Positions 19,414 through 28,202 of a stretch of 64,000 nt of DNA are shown here, piece after piece. Numbering within the stretch: the first letter of the stretch is position 1; each line of letters starts with the position of its first letter. Made by a program: the position numbers and the translations under genes. Source of the DNA: JAKAGZ01 sp964412105 (GTDB lineage Bacteria; Bacteroidota; Ignavibacteria; Ignavibacteriales; Ignavibacteriaceae); NCBI GenBank assembly GCA_964412105.1, contig CAYPNM010000005.1, positions 50,281 to 114,280 of the forward strand. Direction: 5' to 3'. Under the pieces are notes generated by a model that was not told where the DNA came from, did not search any database, and saw nothing but the letters and a program-made list of their open reading frames with translations.

Positions 19414-20559
19414 ATGTCATATTTTTTCACGTCGGAATCGGTTTCCGAAGGACATCCGGATAAAGTAAGTGATGCGATATCCGATGGAATTCTGGATGCA
19501 ATATTTAAAAGAGACCCTAATGCAAGAGTGGCTTGTGAAACTTTTGTAACTACAGGGTTGGTACTGGTTGGAGGTGAAATAACCACAAGGGCTTATATAG
19601 ATGTTCAGGAAATTGTAAGGAATATAGTTAAGAAAATAGGCTATACGAAAGCCGAATATAAATTTGATTCTGAATCCTGCTCAGTGATTAATGCTATTCA
19701 TTCGCAATCTCCTGATATTGCGATGGGTGTAGACCATGGAGGAGCGGGTGACCAGGGCATTATGTTTGGATATGCATGTGACCAAACTCCTGAATTAATG
19801 CCGATGCCTATAATGTATGCTCATAAACTTGTTAAAAAACTTTCTGACATAAGAAAGAAAAATCCGAAACTAATGCCGTATTTAAGACCTGATGCAAAAT
19901 CGCAGGTAACGATTGAATATAGTAATGATCACAAACCATTGCGGGTAGATGCCGTAGTTGTTTCTACTCAACATGATGATAAAGTTAAACAAAATAAAAT
20001 TAAAGCAGATGTTATCAAATACGTTATTAAAAAAGTTATACCGGAAAAATACATTGATAAAAACACTAAATATTTCGTAAATCCTACGGGAAGATTTGAA
20101 ATTGGCGGCCCACATGGTGACAGCGGGCTTACAGGCAGGAAAATAATCGTTGATACTTATGGTGGTTGGGCTCCGCACGGCGGCGGTGCTTTTTCAGGAA
20201 AAGATCCTTCTAAGGTTGATAGGAGCGCTACCTATGCAGCGCGGTATATCGCTAAAAATGTTGTTGGAGCAAAGCTTGCAAAAGAATGCCTCGTTCAGCT
20301 CTCTTATGCTATTGGAGTTGCGAAACCGATTTCTGTTTTTGTAGATACTAAAGGCACAGGAAAAATTCCTGATAAAGAAATTTCTAAAATGATTAGGAAA
20401 GAGGTGGATCTAACGCCGAAAGGAATAATTCAAAAATTGAAATTAAGAAGACCAATTTATCAGCTTACATCTTCATATGGTCACTTTGGACGGAAAGAAA
20501 AAGAATTTACATGGGAAAAACTTGATCTTGTTTCTAAATTTAAAAAATATGTAAATTAA
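19414..20559 (+). CDS. metK: S-adenosylmethionine synthetase
   Basis: 381 residues, normal length. It makes SAM from methionine and ATP. The visible signatures are EGHPDKVSDAISDGILD at the start, the GAGDQGIMFGYA hexapeptide region near 110, GGPHGDSGLTGRK, and the P-loop-like GGGAFSGKDPSKVDRS. It sits 28 bases before ahcY, so synthesis and recycling of SAM are genetically coupled. No SAM riboswitch is recognisable in the 32-base gap upstream. Confidence 0.98.
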   Translation: MSYFFTSESVSEGHPDKVSDAISDGILDAIFKRDPNARVACETFVTTGLVLVGGEITTRAYIDVQEIVRNIVKKIGYTKAEYKFDSESCSVINAIHSQSPDIAMGVDHGGAGDQGIMFGYACDQTPELMPMPIMYAHKLVKKLSDIRKKNPKLMPYLRPDAKSQVTIEYSNDHKPLRVDAVVVSTQHDDKVKQNKIKADVIKYVIKKVIPEKYIDKNTKYFVNPTGRFEIGGPHGDSGLTGRKIIVDTYGGWAPHGGGAFSGKDPSKVDRSATYAARYIAKNVVGAKLAKECLVQLSYAIGVAKPISVFVDTKGTGKIPDKEISKMIRKEVDLTPKGIIQKLKLRRPIYQLTSSYGHFGRKEKEFTWEKLDLVSKFKKYVN

Positions 20560-20587
20560 AATTTATAAAAAATAACAGGTTAATAGA

Positions 20588-21916
20588 ATGAGTGAAGTTG
20601 TTGAAAAGAAAATCGATTTTTCTATGAAGTATAAAGTAAAGGATTTATCACTTGCAGAGTGGGGCAGGAAAGAAATTGAACTGGCGGAAGCTGAAATGCC
20701 CGGTCTAATGTCTATAAGAAAAGAGTATGGAAGTAAAAAACCTCTTAAAGGCGCGCGAATAGCAGGGTGCCTTCATATGACAATTCAAACAGCTGTATTG
20801 ATTGAAACTCTAAAAGAATTAGGTGCTGAGGTCAGGTGGTCATCCTGTAATATTTTTTCAACCCAGGATCATGCTGCCGCAGCTATTGCCAAAGCTGGAA
20901 TCCCGGTCTTTGCCTGGAAAGGTGAAAATCTTGAAGAATATGACTGGTGCATAAGACAGACTTTATTTTTTGGTGATGAAAGCAAACCTCTAACAATGAT
21001 ACTTGACGATGGCGGTGATTTGACAAATATGGTCCTGGATGAATATCCTGAATTGGTATCAGGCATCAGCGGTATTTCTGAAGAAACAACCACGGGTGTT
21101 CATCGATTATATGATAGGATGAGAAAAGGGACACTTCCTGTACCTGCTTTTAACGTTAATGATTCCGTAACAAAATCAAAATTTGATAACAAATACGGAT
21201 GCCGTGAATCGCTTGTTGATGCTATCAGAAGAGCAACCGACATTATGCTTGCCGGAAAGACAGCAATTGTTTGCGGATACGGAGATGTTGGTAAAGGTTC
21301 AGCAGAATCACTGGCACACGCCGGTGTGAGAGTTACAATAACAGAGATTGATCCTATTTGTGCATTGCAGGCAAGTATGAGTGGATTCTCTGTAAAAAAA
21401 CTTGAGCATGTAGTGCAGGAAGCAAACATAGTTGTTACTGCTACGGGTAACTATAATGTAGTTAATGAAAAACATTTCCGTAAAATGAAAGATAAAACTA
21501 TAGTTTGCAACATAGGTCACTTTGATAATGAAATAGATATGGCTTGGCTTAATAAAAATTACGGCAATACAAAAGTTAACATTAAACCTCAGGTTGATAA
21601 ATATACTATAGATGGAAAGGATATAATTGTTCTTGCAGAGGGGAGACTCGTTAATCTCGGCTGTGCAATGGGACATCCATCGTTTGTAATGTCAAACTCA
21701 TTTACAAACCAAGTTCTGGCGCAGATTGAATTGTGGACAAATAAAGATAAATATGACAATAAGGTCTATGTCCTTCCAAAACATCTTGATGAAAAGGTTG
21801 CAATGCTACATCTGGCTAAACTCGGTGTAGAACTTGAAACTTTAACACTGGAACAGGCTGAATACATTGGTGTTGAAGTTAAGGGTCCATTTAAGCCTGA
21901 TTATTACAGGTATTAA
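20588..21916 (+). CDS. ahcY: adenosylhomocysteinase
   Basis: 442 residues. It splits S-adenosylhomocysteine into adenosine and homocysteine, using bound NAD. Visible features are the substrate region STQDHAAAAIAKAG, the NAD-binding AIVCGYGDVGKGSAESL and the conserved C-terminus GPFKPDYYRY. With metK directly upstream this is a SAM recycling operon, supporting the several methyltransferases and radical-SAM enzymes in the window (miaB, rimO, the membrane methyltransferase). A hairpin follows the gene. Confidence 0.98.
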   Translation: MSEVVEKKIDFSMKYKVKDLSLAEWGRKEIELAEAEMPGLMSIRKEYGSKKPLKGARIAGCLHMTIQTAVLIETLKELGAEVRWSSCNIFSTQDHAAAAIAKAGIPVFAWKGENLEEYDWCIRQTLFFGDESKPLTMILDDGGDLTNMVLDEYPELVSGISGISEETTTGVHRLYDRMRKGTLPVPAFNVNDSVTKSKFDNKYGCRESLVDAIRRATDIMLAGKTAIVCGYGDVGKGSAESLAHAGVRVTITEIDPICALQASMSGFSVKKLEHVVQEANIVVTATGNYNVVNEKHFRKMKDKTIVCNIGHFDNEIDMAWLNKNYGNTKVNIKPQVDKYTIDGKDIIVLAEGRLVNLGCAMGHPSFVMSNSFTNQVLAQIELWTNKDKYDNKVYVLPKHLDEKVAMLHLAKLGVELETLTLEQAEYIGVEVKGPFKPDYYRY

Positions 21917-21937
21917 CAAAGGTGATTTGATAAAATT

Positions 21938-21968
21938 TTGTAGTGGGGGCTAAGTCCTTCCACTACAA
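21938..21968. terminator. hairpin between convergent ahcY and yciI-like genes
   Basis: A 9-bp perfect stem pairs 21938-21946 with 21960-21968. The T tract on either side is poor, so it may be a weak or factor-assisted bidirectional terminator; its position between two convergent genes supports the role. Confidence 0.5.
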
Positions 21969-21984
21969 TGTAAATTAATACAAT

Positions 21985-22377
21985 TTACTTCAGACAATTT
22001 CCCGGTTCAGCCCACCAGGGATGAATTTCATAGGCTAATCTTCCGGCCTGGATCGCAGGATCATTTTTCAGCAGTTCAACAACTTCTTCTTTGCTTTTTA
22101 CATCAAATATGAAGATACCTCTCCAGTAACCGTCATCTCCAAAAGGACCAGCAATTAGGAGTTTACCCTCTTTTGCCATTTTTTTAATATTATTTAAATG
22201 GCCAATCATCAGTTGATTTAATTTCAGGGAATCAATTTTATCAGCATTTTCTCCTTTTACAAGCATGACAAAATAATATTGCTTAATGTTGAACTCAGGC
22301 ATTTTATTTTCATCCTGAGCGTTAGAAGAAACAGCTATAAAAGGAAAAACAAAAATTGCGAACAAAAGTTTTTTCAT
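21985..22377 (-). CDS. exported YciI-like domain protein
   Basis: 130 residues with a signal peptide (about 1-20, ending SSNAQ) and a single YCII/dimeric alpha-beta barrel domain. The body has the typical layout: FVMLVKG start, LIAGPFGDDG in the middle and a closing EIHPWW. YciI proteins are usually cytoplasmic and poorly understood enzymes. Here the leader suggests export, which is common for this variety in Bacteroidota relatives. It lies 17 bases after the epimerase gene on the same strand and is probably its operon partner. Confidence 0.78.
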   Translation of the reverse strand: MKKLLFAIFVFPFIAVSSNAQDENKMPEFNIKQYYFVMLVKGENADKIDSLKLNQLMIGHLNNIKKMAKEGKLLIAGPFGDDGYWRGIFIFDVKSKEEVVELLKNDPAIQAGRLAYEIHPWWAEPGNCLK

Positions 22378-22394
22378 TTTAACCTCAATTGAAA

Positions 22395-23306
22395 TTATTT
22401 TAGAAGATCTTTTAAAGCAGAATAAAGATTTGAATATCTGAATCTAAAATTATTTTGTTCCAATTTTTCAGGTAAAGCCTTTAAACTCATTGTTATGGAT
22501 TCGGCAAATTCACCGATTGCCAATTTTAACACAAATGAAGGTACTTTAAGAAATGAAGGTCTGCGTAATATTTTCCCGAGGGTATTCGTAAAATCACTCA
22601 TTCTGACCAGATCAGGTGAAACTCCATTAACAGCCCCTTTGATTTTTTCATTATCTAGTGAATAAATATATGCATTTACTAGATCTTCAAGATGTATCCA
22701 GGGGAACCACTGTTTCCCATTTCCTAATGGTCCGCCGATAAATAGCTTAAATGGAAGAAGCATCTGCTTTAATGCTCCCTCTTTAGTACTCAGGACAATT
22801 CCTGTCCTAATGCTTACGTGTCTCACACTACATGACTCAACTTTAGTTGCCTGTTCCTCCCACACTTTACAAACCTGTGAAAGGAAATCATCACCCGCAT
22901 TATTGGATTCATTTATGGTTTTTTCACCACAATCCCCGTAATAATTAATCCCCGATGCAACAATCAAAGAAGCAGGTTTGTTTTCACATTGACATATTGC
23001 TTCAGCCAAATTTTTTGTGCTGATCTCACGGCTTTTCAGAATTTCATTCTTAAAATTTTTATTCCATCTTTTAGCAAAAAGATTTGTTCCAGCCAAGTGT
23101 ATTACCGCATTCTTCCCGCAGATTTCATTTTCCCATTTGTCTGGCTTCGTATAATCCCATTCTACAAAATTTTTTATCCCGGTTAGTGACTCCTTTGCCT
23201 TTTCAATGTTTCGTGTAAAAATTGTTATTTCGTCTCCACGATTAATAAGATTTTCACATAATGATTTGCCGATCAGACCAGTAGCTCCGGTAATAATTAT
23301 TTTCAT
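22395..23306 (-). CDS. TIGR01777-family NAD(P)-dependent epimerase (YfcH-like)
   Basis: 303 residues. The Rossmann nucleotide site is ITGATGLIGKSL at the N-terminus. AVIHLAGTNLF and GINYYGDCGE are hallmarks of the TIGR01777/YfcH group of short-chain dehydrogenase relatives, and the C-terminus carries the DUF1731-type segment (RRPSFLKVPSFVLKLAIGE). The substrate is not known for the family. It is first of a two-gene minus-strand unit and divergent from miaB. Confidence 0.93.
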   Translation of the reverse strand: MKIIITGATGLIGKSLCENLINRGDEITIFTRNIEKAKESLTGIKNFVEWDYTKPDKWENEICGKNAVIHLAGTNLFAKRWNKNFKNEILKSREISTKNLAEAICQCENKPASLIVASGINYYGDCGEKTINESNNAGDDFLSQVCKVWEEQATKVESCSVRHVSIRTGIVLSTKEGALKQMLLPFKLFIGGPLGNGKQWFPWIHLEDLVNAYIYSLDNEKIKGAVNGVSPDLVRMSDFTNTLGKILRRPSFLKVPSFVLKLAIGEFAESITMSLKALPEKLEQNNFRFRYSNLYSALKDLLK

Positions 23307-23486
23307 TTATCAGTAAATATCCTAGAAATTAGTAGTGGAAATAATACAAAATGTCTTTTAGAATGCCAACGTTGCTTTGATTAATTCAATTAAAAAAGCA
23401 AGAAACTCCGTTTACGCAATTATTTGGGCAATTGTTCATTGAACGGCAGGCAATTAAATTTTATATTTATGCTTTAATTTCTATAA

Positions 23487-24839
23487 ATGAGAATGACGAA
23501 GAATAATATTTACATAGAGACATATGGTTGCCAGATGAATGTTGCGGATACGGAACTTGTGCTTGGTATTTTAAAAAACCATGGTTATGAGATTACGAAG
23601 GAGCCAAAGGACGCTGATGTAGTTTTGTTGAATACTTGCAGCATTAGAGATAATGCTGAACAGAGAATTTATGGCAGGCTTGGAAATTTTAAAACTATAA
23701 AGAATTCCAAACCGGAACTTGTAATTGGAATTCTTGGCTGCATGGCGGAGCGATTAAGAAAAGATCTTATTGAAGAAAAGAAAATTGTGGATATCGTTGT
23801 CGGACCTGATGAATATAGACGTCTGCCCGAGTTTTTGGATACTGCGTTCAATGGTCAAAAGGGAATCGGAGTTAAATTATCACGAACTGAAACGTATGAT
23901 GATATAATCCCTTATCGCGAAGATGGTCTGCAGGCATGGATATCAGTAATGCGTGGTTGCGATAAGTTTTGTACTTTCTGCGTGGTACCTTTCACTAGAG
24001 GGAGAGAACGCAGTAGAAGTATGAATTCAGTCGTTGGCGAAGTTAAACAACTTTCTCAAAGAGGATTCCACGAAGTAACGCTTCTCGGTCAGAATGTAAA
24101 TTCATACCTTGATGGAGAAAATGATTTTGCTGATCTCCTAACTGCATGTGCAGAAGTTGATAGAAAGATAAGAGTGAGATTTACTACATCACATCCGCAG
24201 GATCTTTCAGATAAATTATTGTTTGTAATAGCCAACCATCCTAATCTTTGCAATTATATTCATTTACCTGTACAGTCAGGCTCAAACAGAATTTTAGAAC
24301 TTATGAACAGAACGTATACAATAGAGCATTATTTGAATCTTATTGAAAAGGCTAAGAAAATAATTCCGGGCGTAAGTTTTTCAACCGATATAATTTCGGG
24401 CTTTCCAACCGAGACCTATGAAGATCATGTAATGACATTAGACGTAATGAGAAAGGTGAAATATGACGGAGCGTATATGTTTAAGTATTCACCTCGTGAA
24501 GGGACCAAGGCATTTAACATGGAAGATGATATAAAAGATGAAATAAAAACAAAAAGATTGCAGGAAATAATTGAACTTCAGCAGCAGATAGCTTTTGAAA
24601 TTAATCAAACGTTAATAGGTAAAGAGGAAATTATTCTGATGGAGGGTTTCAGTAAAAAATCAGATCAATTTTTGGCCGGGAGAACGGATACAAATAAAGT
24701 TGCGATAATTCCCGCTGATAAAAAAATTAATGAAGGCGATTATGTTAAAGTAAAGATCATTAAAGCCACTTCCGGTACCCTGTTTGGGGAATTTATTGAA
24801 TTTTTTAATGTTGAGGAAAAACTGGCGTTAACTGCATAA
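23487..24839 (+). CDS. miaB: tRNA-2-methylthio-N6-dimethylallyladenosine synthase
   Basis: 450 residues. A radical-SAM methylthiotransferase that adds a methylthio group to i6A37 of tRNAs reading U-starting codons. The N-terminal UPF0004 domain has cluster cysteines C15 (YGCQMNVAD), C51 and C85. The radical-SAM triad is C158, C162, C165 in RGCDKFCTFC. A TRAM domain closes the protein. It is a separate paralogue from rimO at 35123, and YGCQMN marks the MiaB branch. The start could be 23487 or the ATG two codons on. A TATATTTA at 23462-23469 may be a degenerate -7 box. Confidence 0.96.
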   Translation: MRMTKNNIYIETYGCQMNVADTELVLGILKNHGYEITKEPKDADVVLLNTCSIRDNAEQRIYGRLGNFKTIKNSKPELVIGILGCMAERLRKDLIEEKKIVDIVVGPDEYRRLPEFLDTAFNGQKGIGVKLSRTETYDDIIPYREDGLQAWISVMRGCDKFCTFCVVPFTRGRERSRSMNSVVGEVKQLSQRGFHEVTLLGQNVNSYLDGENDFADLLTACAEVDRKIRVRFTTSHPQDLSDKLLFVIANHPNLCNYIHLPVQSGSNRILELMNRTYTIEHYLNLIEKAKKIIPGVSFSTDIISGFPTETYEDHVMTLDVMRKVKYDGAYMFKYSPREGTKAFNMEDDIKDEIKTKRLQEIIELQQQIAFEINQTLIGKEEIILMEGFSKKSDQFLAGRTDTNKVAIIPADKKINEGDYVKVKIIKATSGTLFGEFIEFFNVEEKLALTA

Positions 24840-24853
24840 ATTAAATAACCTAG

Positions 24854-25588
24854 ATGTATAAGCACAAAATCATATTTTTATTATTTGTTCTTGGCTTAAT
24901 GTCAACTTTTATATCAGCACAGGAAGTAGATATTGTGCCATACCTAAAACAGATAGAATCTGGACAAAGGCAGGCTGTGCTTGACAAATTGCAGGATTTA
25001 AAAAATGAGTATCCTAACGATCCATCTGTTTTATTTCTTGAAGGAGTGTTGACTGAAAACGGACAAAACGCTATGCTCATTTACAAGCAGGTTTATAATC
25101 AATTTCCGAAAAGTAAATATGCCGATGCTTCAGTTTTCAGGGTCTATTCCTATTACTATGCTTTAGGACTTTATCAATCTGCACAGACGTACCTTGATTT
25201 GCTTAAAAAGGATTATCCGGATTCACCTTATCTAAAGATTGCTGAGAAGAAAATGCCAGCTAAGGATGAAATGACTAGTGAAGATAAAGTTGCAAAGCAA
25301 CAGCCACCAGTTAAAAAAGAAGAACAAAAAAAGCCCGAGCAGAAAAATCTGGACTATAAATTTATGATACAGGCGGGGGCATTTAGCAATGTCGATAATG
25401 CACTTGTTTTGAAGAAAAAATTTGAAAGTGCAGGTTTTTTTTCTGAAGTTAAAGAAAAAAATGTTGCAGGAACAAATTTTAATATAGTTTACGTAGGAAA
25501 ATTTCTTACTGAAGATCAGGCAAAAAATTTCCTTGATGTAATAAACTCCAGATTTAGTCTTAATGGAAGAATAGTTCCAATTGAGTGA
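24854..25588 (+). CDS. exported TPR protein with C-terminal SPOR domain
   Basis: 244 residues: signal peptide (about 1-22, ending FISAQ), a TPR-like helical part (about 25-125), a Lys/Glu/Pro-rich linker (about 130-165) and a SPOR domain (about 167-244, starting YKFMIQAGAFSNVDNAL). SPOR domains bind glycan strands stripped of stem peptides, so the protein should localise to septal peptidoglycan. It follows miaB by 14 bases. Its exact job, for example coordinating envelope constriction, is inferred from the domain only. Confidence 0.87.
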   Translation: MYKHKIIFLLFVLGLMSTFISAQEVDIVPYLKQIESGQRQAVLDKLQDLKNEYPNDPSVLFLEGVLTENGQNAMLIYKQVYNQFPKSKYADASVFRVYSYYYALGLYQSAQTYLDLLKKDYPDSPYLKIAEKKMPAKDEMTSEDKVAKQQPPVKKEEQKKPEQKNLDYKFMIQAGAFSNVDNALVLKKKFESAGFFSEVKEKNVAGTNFNIVYVGKFLTEDQAKNFLDVINSRFSLNGRIVPIE

Positions 25589-25597
25589 GCATTAATT

Positions 25598-26368
25598 TTG
25601 GAAATAAAATTTATAGGAACAAGCTCTGGGAAGGTTTCTCTACATAGGTATCATACCTCTTTTATAATTCTTTCTGAAAAATTTAATTTATTGGTTGAAG
25701 CAGGTGATGGGATATCCAGAGCACTTTTAGCGGGCGAAATAACGTTTGATCAGATAGATGGAATTCTTTTTTCACATCTTCATCCTGATCACTATTCGGG
25801 CATCACTGCGCTAATTGTTCAGATGAAATTAATTAATAGAACAAAGGCATTAAGAATATTTATTCATAAAGAGTTATCAGCGACTCTCAAAAATTATATT
25901 TATTCTTCTTACTTGTTTGACGAAAGAATGGGATTTGAAATAAAGTATGTAGAATTTGAACATGATCAAGAAATTAAAGTGTCCCGTGAAATAAATTTTA
26001 TCTCAAGGCAAAACTCCCATCTGAATCAATATTTAAAATATGATAATGAGAAAAAGTTAAATTTCATTTGCTGCAGTTTTTTCTTTAATCTAAAAAAGAA
26101 GAGCGTTTTTTATACAGGAGATATAGGATCAGTAAATGATTTATATTTATTCAGAGATCGCGATATTCATATGATGATCTGCGAGACCGCGCATTTGGAA
26201 ATACAGACTTTGTTCAATGCTGTTATGGATTTAGGAGTACACAATGTATTTCTAAGCCATTTTGATGATGAAGTTCAACCCAATCTGAAACTATGGAAAA
26301 ATTCGCTTTCTGAAAAGATACGTGACAAATTTATAATTGCGTATGACGATTTGTCAGTTCTTATATAG
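25598..26368 (+). CDS. MBL-fold metal-dependent hydrolase
   Basis: 256 residues of metallo-beta-lactamase fold. The metal-binding box is SHLHPDHYSG, followed by a histidine in SRQNSHLNQY, an aspartate in YTGDIGS and a final histidine in SHFDDE. This gives a full two-metal site of the RNase Z/phosphodiesterase type. There is no RNase Z exosite insertion I can recognise, so tRNA processing is not claimed. The start is TTG at 25598 with GAGTGAG nine bases upstream, overlapping the end of the SPOR gene's control space. Confidence 0.82.
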   Translation: MEIKFIGTSSGKVSLHRYHTSFIILSEKFNLLVEAGDGISRALLAGEITFDQIDGILFSHLHPDHYSGITALIVQMKLINRTKALRIFIHKELSATLKNYIYSSYLFDERMGFEIKYVEFEHDQEIKVSREINFISRQNSHLNQYLKYDNEKKLNFICCSFFFNLKKKSVFYTGDIGSVNDLYLFRDRDIHMMICETAHLEIQTLFNAVMDLGVHNVFLSHFDDEVQPNLKLWKNSLSEKIRDKFIIAYDDLSVLI

Positions 26369-26386
26369 CCCACCCTAAATTTTTCC

Positions 26387-26417
26387 TTTAATTATGCTTA
26401 GAAATGTGATATATTTG
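26387..26417 (+). promoter_or_regulatory. possible Bacteroidota-type promoter for the sigma-54 activator
   Basis: TATATTTG at 26410-26417 matches TAnnTTTG exactly. TTTA at 26387-26390, 19 bases upstream, is a one-mismatch -33 element. It lies 43 bases before the start. Confidence 0.42.
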
Positions 26418-26460
26418 ATCGTTTCAACTTAGAGTATGTCAAAATGTCAGACTTTTTAAT

Positions 26461-27564
26461 ATGAATGTCGATGAGTTTAAAAAGCGGTTTGGAATTATAG
26501 GCCGAGCCCGCGAAATTCGGGATCTGATTGATATTTCAATGCAGGTAGCAAAATCTGATATTTCAATTTTAATCTATGGAGAAAGTGGGGTTGGTAAGGA
26601 AATTTTTGCACGGGCTATTCATGGTTACAGCAACCGTGCAGATAAGCCGCTCGTAAGTGTAAACTGTGGTGCAATTCCGGAAGGAATTTTAGAGAGCGAA
26701 TTATTTGGTCACAAGAAAGGATCGTTTACCGGAGCTATAGAATCGCGAAAAGGATACTTTGAAATAGCTGATGGCGGGACATTATTTCTCGATGAAATAG
26801 CTGAAATGCCATTGACAACTCAGGTAAAACTTTTGCGTGCCATAGAGACAAAGGAATTTATGAAGATAGGCAGTGAAACCGTAACAAAAGTTGATGTTCG
26901 TTTCATTACTGCAACTAACAAAGATCTTCAAAGAGAAGTGGATACAAAAAGATTCAGAGAGGATCTTTACTTTAGATTGAAGGCGGTAACTCTTACGATT
27001 CCGCCCTTAAGAAAAAGAATAGAAGATATCGAAGAATTCGCTCATTACTTTATCAATAACTATTGTTCTGAAAATAATATTGCTCCCCCAAAAATTACAA
27101 ATGAAGCTTTAAATTTGCTTCGTGAGCATAATTGGCCGGGTAATGTTCGCGAATTGAGAAATACTATTGAAACTTCAGTTGCCTTAAACCGTGACGGGAT
27201 TCTTGATGTATCTTCATTTGGATTGTTAATGAAAAGGGAAGAAACTGAATTCACAAACAGAAATCTCCCGGTATTTTTAAAAAAATCATCCGAGGAAGCA
27301 GATCGTGAATTAATGTACCGTGCGTTGTTTGAATTAAAAAAAGATATTCTTGAATTAAAAGATCTAATAACTGAGAGACATCGTGAAATTTATACGCCAC
27401 AACAGCAAAATGAGACAAGTGAGGTTGTATCACTTGATGATGCACAGCGTGAAGCAATCATAAATGCAATGGAGTATTCAAAGGGCAATAAGAGAATAGC
27501 TGCTGAAATGTTGAATATTAGTGAAAGAACTTTGTATAGAAAGATCAAGGAATACAAGCTTTAA
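26461..27564 (+). CDS. receiver-less sigma-54 activator (PspF-like layout)
   Basis: 367 residues. It starts almost directly with the AAA+ domain: Walker A GESGVGKE near residue 41, sigma-54 loop GSFTGA, Walker B FLDEIAEMP. There is no receiver, PAS or GAF domain ahead of it. A charged linker (about 265-320) leads to a Fis-type helix-turn-helix (about 330-367, KGNKRIAAEMLNISERTLYR). Such layouts are held in check by a separate protein, as PspA does for PspF, or act constitutively. It sits 35 bases before lptE and an envelope gene cluster, so a role in envelope homeostasis is plausible but unproven. Confidence 0.92.
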   Translation: MNVDEFKKRFGIIGRAREIRDLIDISMQVAKSDISILIYGESGVGKEIFARAIHGYSNRADKPLVSVNCGAIPEGILESELFGHKKGSFTGAIESRKGYFEIADGGTLFLDEIAEMPLTTQVKLLRAIETKEFMKIGSETVTKVDVRFITATNKDLQREVDTKRFREDLYFRLKAVTLTIPPLRKRIEDIEEFAHYFINNYCSENNIAPPKITNEALNLLREHNWPGNVRELRNTIETSVALNRDGILDVSSFGLLMKREETEFTNRNLPVFLKKSSEEADRELMYRALFELKKDILELKDLITERHREIYTPQQQNETSEVVSLDDAQREAIINAMEYSKGNKRIAAEMLNISERTLYRKIKEYKL

Positions 27565-27599
27565 AAAGCTCAGGATTTTTCAATTTTTATAGGCTTGTT

Positions 27600-28160
27600 A
27601 TGTTGTTTAAACTATTAAAAAAAAGAATCTTACGAAATTTAGCTAGAAAGAGCTTTATCTGCATATCATTTATCTTGTTTATCTTCACATCGCTGATTAA
27701 CTTTACAGGATGTGGAGTTTATTCTTTTACCGGTGCTTCAGTTCCGGAACACATTAAAACTATTTCTATCCCTATTGCTGACGACAGAAGTGGCGCGGGT
27801 GAGCCGAACTTAAGAGAAACACTCACGCAAACGTTAATTCAAAAATTTATTGATGATAACACAATTCGCGTTACCGACAGATCAAATGCTAATGCTGTAC
27901 TTGAATGCACAATAACTGGTTTCAGCGATGCTCCATCTGTAGTTTCCGCTGGAGAGAATGTTACCTCGAGAAGAATTACAATTTCTGTACTCGTCACATA
28001 CAGGGATCTTGTGCTGAAGAAAAATATATTTGAAAAAACTTTTACAAATTACGGAGACTATGATCCATTGCACCCGTTAAGTGAAAGAACAAGTGCGATT
28101 TCGACAGCGGTTGATAAGCTCACTGATGATATATTGCTTGATACAGTTTCGGGTTGGTAA
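27600..28160 (+). CDS. lptE: LptE-like lipopolysaccharide assembly lipoprotein
   Basis: 186 residues. The N-terminus is a lipoprotein signal with the lipobox FTGC at about residue 38, then the LptE pattern GVYSFTGASVPEHIKTISIP. The mature domain is the small alpha/beta LptE fold. In Gram-negatives LptE plugs the LptD outer-membrane translocon; lptD is not in this window. The leader is unusually long and basic (KKRILRNLARK) before the hydrophobic segment, so an ATG further in might be used. It follows the sigma-54 activator closely. Confidence 0.85.
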   Translation: MLFKLLKKRILRNLARKSFICISFILFIFTSLINFTGCGVYSFTGASVPEHIKTISIPIADDRSGAGEPNLRETLTQTLIQKFIDDNTIRVTDRSNANAVLECTITGFSDAPSVVSAGENVTSRRITISVLVTYRDLVLKKNIFEKTFTNYGDYDPLHPLSERTSAISTAVDKLTDDILLDTVSGW

Positions 28161-28202
28161 GTGTTAAATAAAAAATTAATATAAAGGTATATAAAAAAGA
28201 AA

